From positions 496,001 to 560,000 of the forward strand of contig NZ_AP022596.1 of the NCBI RefSeq assembly GCF_010731895.1: a DNA stretch of 64,000 nucleotides. The letters are read 5' to 3'. The number at the start of each line of letters is the position of its first letter. Positions within the stretch are counted from its first letter, which is position 1. Shown one piece after another: positions 62,308-64,000 of this stretch. A program made the position numbers and the translations under genes. The DNA comes from Mycolicibacterium helvum. Its GTDB lineage: Bacteria > Actinomycetota > Actinomycetes > Mycobacteriales > Mycobacteriaceae. The notes under the pieces are model-generated. The model searched no databases. It was not told the DNA's origin and worked only from the letters and a program-made list of their open reading frames with translations.

Positions 62308-63477
62308 TCAGTCCCGTTTCTCGATGCGGACACCGAACCGCTCCCGGAACGGCGCGAACTCGGCGTGTAGATCATCGAGGTCTTCACCGATATCGGTCAG
62401 CAGTGACGTGGAGTATCCGAACTTGCCGTACCTATCGCCACGATTGCCGGCCAGGTAGTCCCGCATGGCCGCCTGGGCGTCACTGGTGAGATCCCGTCCG
62501 CAGAAGGCGTAGTAGCTGCGCACCGCCCCGATCGGGTCGGCGATGAAGTCGGCATACGGGATGTGCATGATCCGCGGATCGTCCACCATTGGGGACGTCA
62601 TCGTGTTGGCGATGCTGGCCCTGGTCATCTCGAGGTGCTTCTTGGCCTCGACGCGCAGATCGATCGGCCCGACGATGCCGTCGAGGATATCGGCCATCAT
62701 CATCGTGCGCGATGCGGCGACCTGCACCGGGTCGCGATGCAGCCAGAGCAGATTGGCATCGGGATAGGTGTCGAAGAACGCCTCGAGCCGAAATCCGTGG
62801 AAGCCCTTCAGCACCCAGTACCTGGGCTCCCGGTTGTACTGGAACTGTTGCAGCATCGCTTTGTGGATTCGGTATTGCGCACTGGGATCCGTCGGCAGCC
62901 CGCCCACCAGTGTCTGCATCGGCACCCGCCACCACGCGGTGGGCGTCATCACCCGAAAGTCGAAGGCCCAGGCGCGTTCATCCTCGGGAAGGCCGTCGCC
63001 GAGCATGTCGTTGTAGGGGTGGCTGCGCAGCCATTTGGGCATCTTGGCATTGATCTCGCGCCAGTCGGCGTCGGCGTGGGCGCGGCGTCGATCATCCGGG
63101 CCGGCCAAGCCGGGCGGCGGCGAAGGGTACATTACCTCCCAGAACCGCAGCGCTCGCCCGTGCGGATCCACCGACATCAGGGCATGCATCAGTGTGGTTC
63201 CTGAGCGTGGTTCACCCGTCACGAACATCGGCCCGTCGATCACCTCGTCAGCGATCGGAAAGCGGGTCCGGTCGGCGAACAGTTCCAGCCGCGAGGTCAG
63301 CAGCCAGTGACACACCCGCTCAGCTTCGGCAATGCCGTTGGCGTCCAGTCCGATACCGTTGAGGTGGCCAACGGCCACGGCGAACCGCTCGGGCAGGGTC
63401 GGGTCGCCGAAATCGTGGTGCCCTATCTCGGCTTGAGCTCGGGCCAGTAGAGCGGCCGCGTCCAGTCCCACGGTCAT
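62308..63477 (-). CDS. Sulfotransferase family protein
   Basis: A 389-residue cytosolic sulfotransferase-like protein. The 5'-phosphosulfate-binding loop is MFVTGEPRSGTTLMHALM (about 86-103), and the 3'-phosphate region is LLWLHRDPVQVAASRTMMM. It resembles the Stf-like group common in mycobacteria, with RALRFWEVMYPSPPPGL between these motifs. It would transfer sulfate from PAPS to a hydroxyl on a lipid or small molecule, or in some homologues act in catabolism without sulfation. ATG 63477 overlaps the LLM gene stop (ATGA). A longer open frame upstream is antisense/out-of-frame within the LLM gene. Confidence 0.85.
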   Translation of the reverse strand: MTVGLDAAALLARAQAEIGHHDFGDPTLPERFAVAVGHLNGIGLDANGIAEAERVCHWLLTSRLELFADRTRFPIADEVIDGPMFVTGEPRSGTTLMHALMSVDPHGRALRFWEVMYPSPPPGLAGPDDRRRAHADADWREINAKMPKWLRSHPYNDMLGDGLPEDERAWAFDFRVMTPTAWWRVPMQTLVGGLPTDPSAQYRIHKAMLQQFQYNREPRYWVLKGFHGFRLEAFFDTYPDANLLWLHRDPVQVAASRTMMMADILDGIVGPIDLRVEAKKHLEMTRASIANTMTSPMVDDPRIMHIPYADFIADPIGAVRSYYAFCGRDLTSDAQAAMRDYLAGNRGDRYGKFGYSTSLLTDIGEDLDDLHAEFAPFRERFGVRIEKRD

Positions 63478-64000
63478 GACTGTCCTTTGCACAACGTCAA
63501 CAACTCGTCTTCCGTCCTGCGCACATTGGCTCCCGACGCGGCGGCGAATTCCAGACCGGCCATCGTGCTGTAGTCCAAGATCTTGGGGACCCGAAGTCCG
63601 GCATCGACATACGACTTCACGATCCGCGCCACCTCGGTGGGCGTGCCATGCGGAACCACTGCGAGAATCGCCTCGGGATCGACACGACCCAGGAAGTCGA
63701 CGATGCGTTCCCTGGTCATGGTCGCTGGGTTGATGGCGTGGAACCCGCCCCAGTCTGCGCCCATCGGATGGTCGAATCCGAAGCGGCGCAGAACGCCTGC
63801 CGAGACCTGCAGGAGAAAGCTGGCGACCAGTGGCGCGCGGACGATGCGCTCGATCGCAGCCTCGTGCTCGCCGATCAGGCACACCTGCACAAAGCACGGG
63901 GTGATCGCCATCGGGTCACGTCCGGCGTGTTCGGCCGACTGGCGCACCGTACCGAGCATCTGGGCGTACTGCTCGGGGGTCCACGCGCCCGCCGGCCACC
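63474..64000 (-). CDS. LLM-class flavin/F420-dependent oxidoreductase, C-terminal part (cut by window edge)
   Basis: About 175 C-terminal residues of a luciferase-like protein; the gene starts beyond the right edge. The reading frame is open to the last base (WTPEQYAQMLGTVRQSAEHAGRDP). The C-terminal pattern GFHAINPATMTRERIVDFLGRVDPEAILAVVPHGTPTEVARIVKSYVDAGLRVPKILDYS is typical of F420-dependent LLM proteins of mycobacteria (HGTPxEVA, GLRVPK). It is the most upstream visible gene of the run with sulfotransferase, TIM barrel and DUF1214 genes. Confidence 0.8.
   Translation of the reverse strand, partial: WPAGAWTPEQYAQMLGTVRQSAEHAGRDPMAITPCFVQVCLIGEHEAAIERIVRAPLVASFLLQVSAGVLRRFGFDHPMGADWGGFHAINPATMTRERIVDFLGRVDPEAILAVVPHGTPTEVARIVKSYVDAGLRVPKILDYSTMAGLEFAAASGANVRRTEDELLTLCKGQS

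Noticed and set aside
63478..63897. Long upstream extension of the sulfotransferase frame
   Set aside because: It runs out-of-frame inside the LLM oxidoreductase gene and shows Arg/Gly-rich nonsense composition typical of a shadow frame.

Overview
The window is about 66% G+C, densely coded on both strands and rich in 4-bp start/stop overlaps. Gene content is typical of a fast-growing environmental Mycobacterium (Mycolicibacterium): a complete DevR/DevS (DosR/DosS) dormancy two-component system with its regulon, Mce-associated membrane proteins, several FadD-type acyl-CoA synthetases, a mycofactocin-type SDR, two P450s and many flavin enzymes. No rRNA, tRNA, CRISPR array, insertion sequence or phage gene was seen. 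The longest gene-free stretch is about 250 bp (24031-24282).

Region 1 (1-18200) is a hypoxia/dormancy (DosR-type) island. On the minus strand are an Rv2004c-like kinase, PEP synthase and the N-terminus of a P-type ATPase. Divergent from them run an Acg nitroreductase, a DUF1876 protein, a phosphoribosyltransferase/erythromycin-esterase fusion, a PfkB kinase, a universal stress protein, devR and devS. A second universal stress protein, a 1248-residue HAD/trehalose-phosphatase/GH65 fusion and a second Acg-type nitroreductase follow. Candidate DevR boxes lie in most of the promoters.

Region 2 (18200-24300) is a nine-gene minus-strand operon: two Mce-associated proteins, a FadD, two small proteins of unknown function, a bacterioferritin-associated ferredoxin, a cysteine-containing 82-residue protein, an SDR and an SRPBCC-like protein.

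Region 3 (24283-36901) is a long minus-strand catabolic locus under a TetR regulator: TetR, ferredoxin, CYP, amidohydrolase, two M24-fold proteins (one metal-binding, one with its metal ligands lost), an unusual crotonase, a double CaiB/BaiF CoA-transferase, a second amidohydrolase and a FadD3-like ligase, with an SDR beside it. Two near-identical copies of an inverted repeat mark likely TetR operators.

Region 4 (37056-43145) holds a LysR regulator, an APC permease, a close relative of the (R)-selective amine transaminases, an alanine racemase and, convergent, a xylulokinase-like FGGY kinase. The transaminase/racemase pair suggests amine catabolism through D-alanine.

Region 5 (43365-59600) holds a CYP plus mycofactocin-type SDR pair. 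It is followed by an eight-gene, fully overlapping minus-strand operon with an mhpCAB-like meta-cleavage core, a KstD-like flavoprotein, an LLM enzyme, an SDR, a cyclase-family protein and a second alpha/beta hydrolase. A divergent IclR regulator, another KstD-like flavoprotein, a FadD and an enoyl-CoA hydratase complete it. A 15-bp motif, GAGAAY-N3-RTTCTC, recurs in promoters of regions 2, 3 and 5 and may tie them into one regulon.

Region 6 (59600-64000) carries a hypothetical protein and a minus-strand run of DUF1214 protein, sugar-isomerase-like TIM barrel, sulfotransferase and a truncated LLM oxidoreductase.
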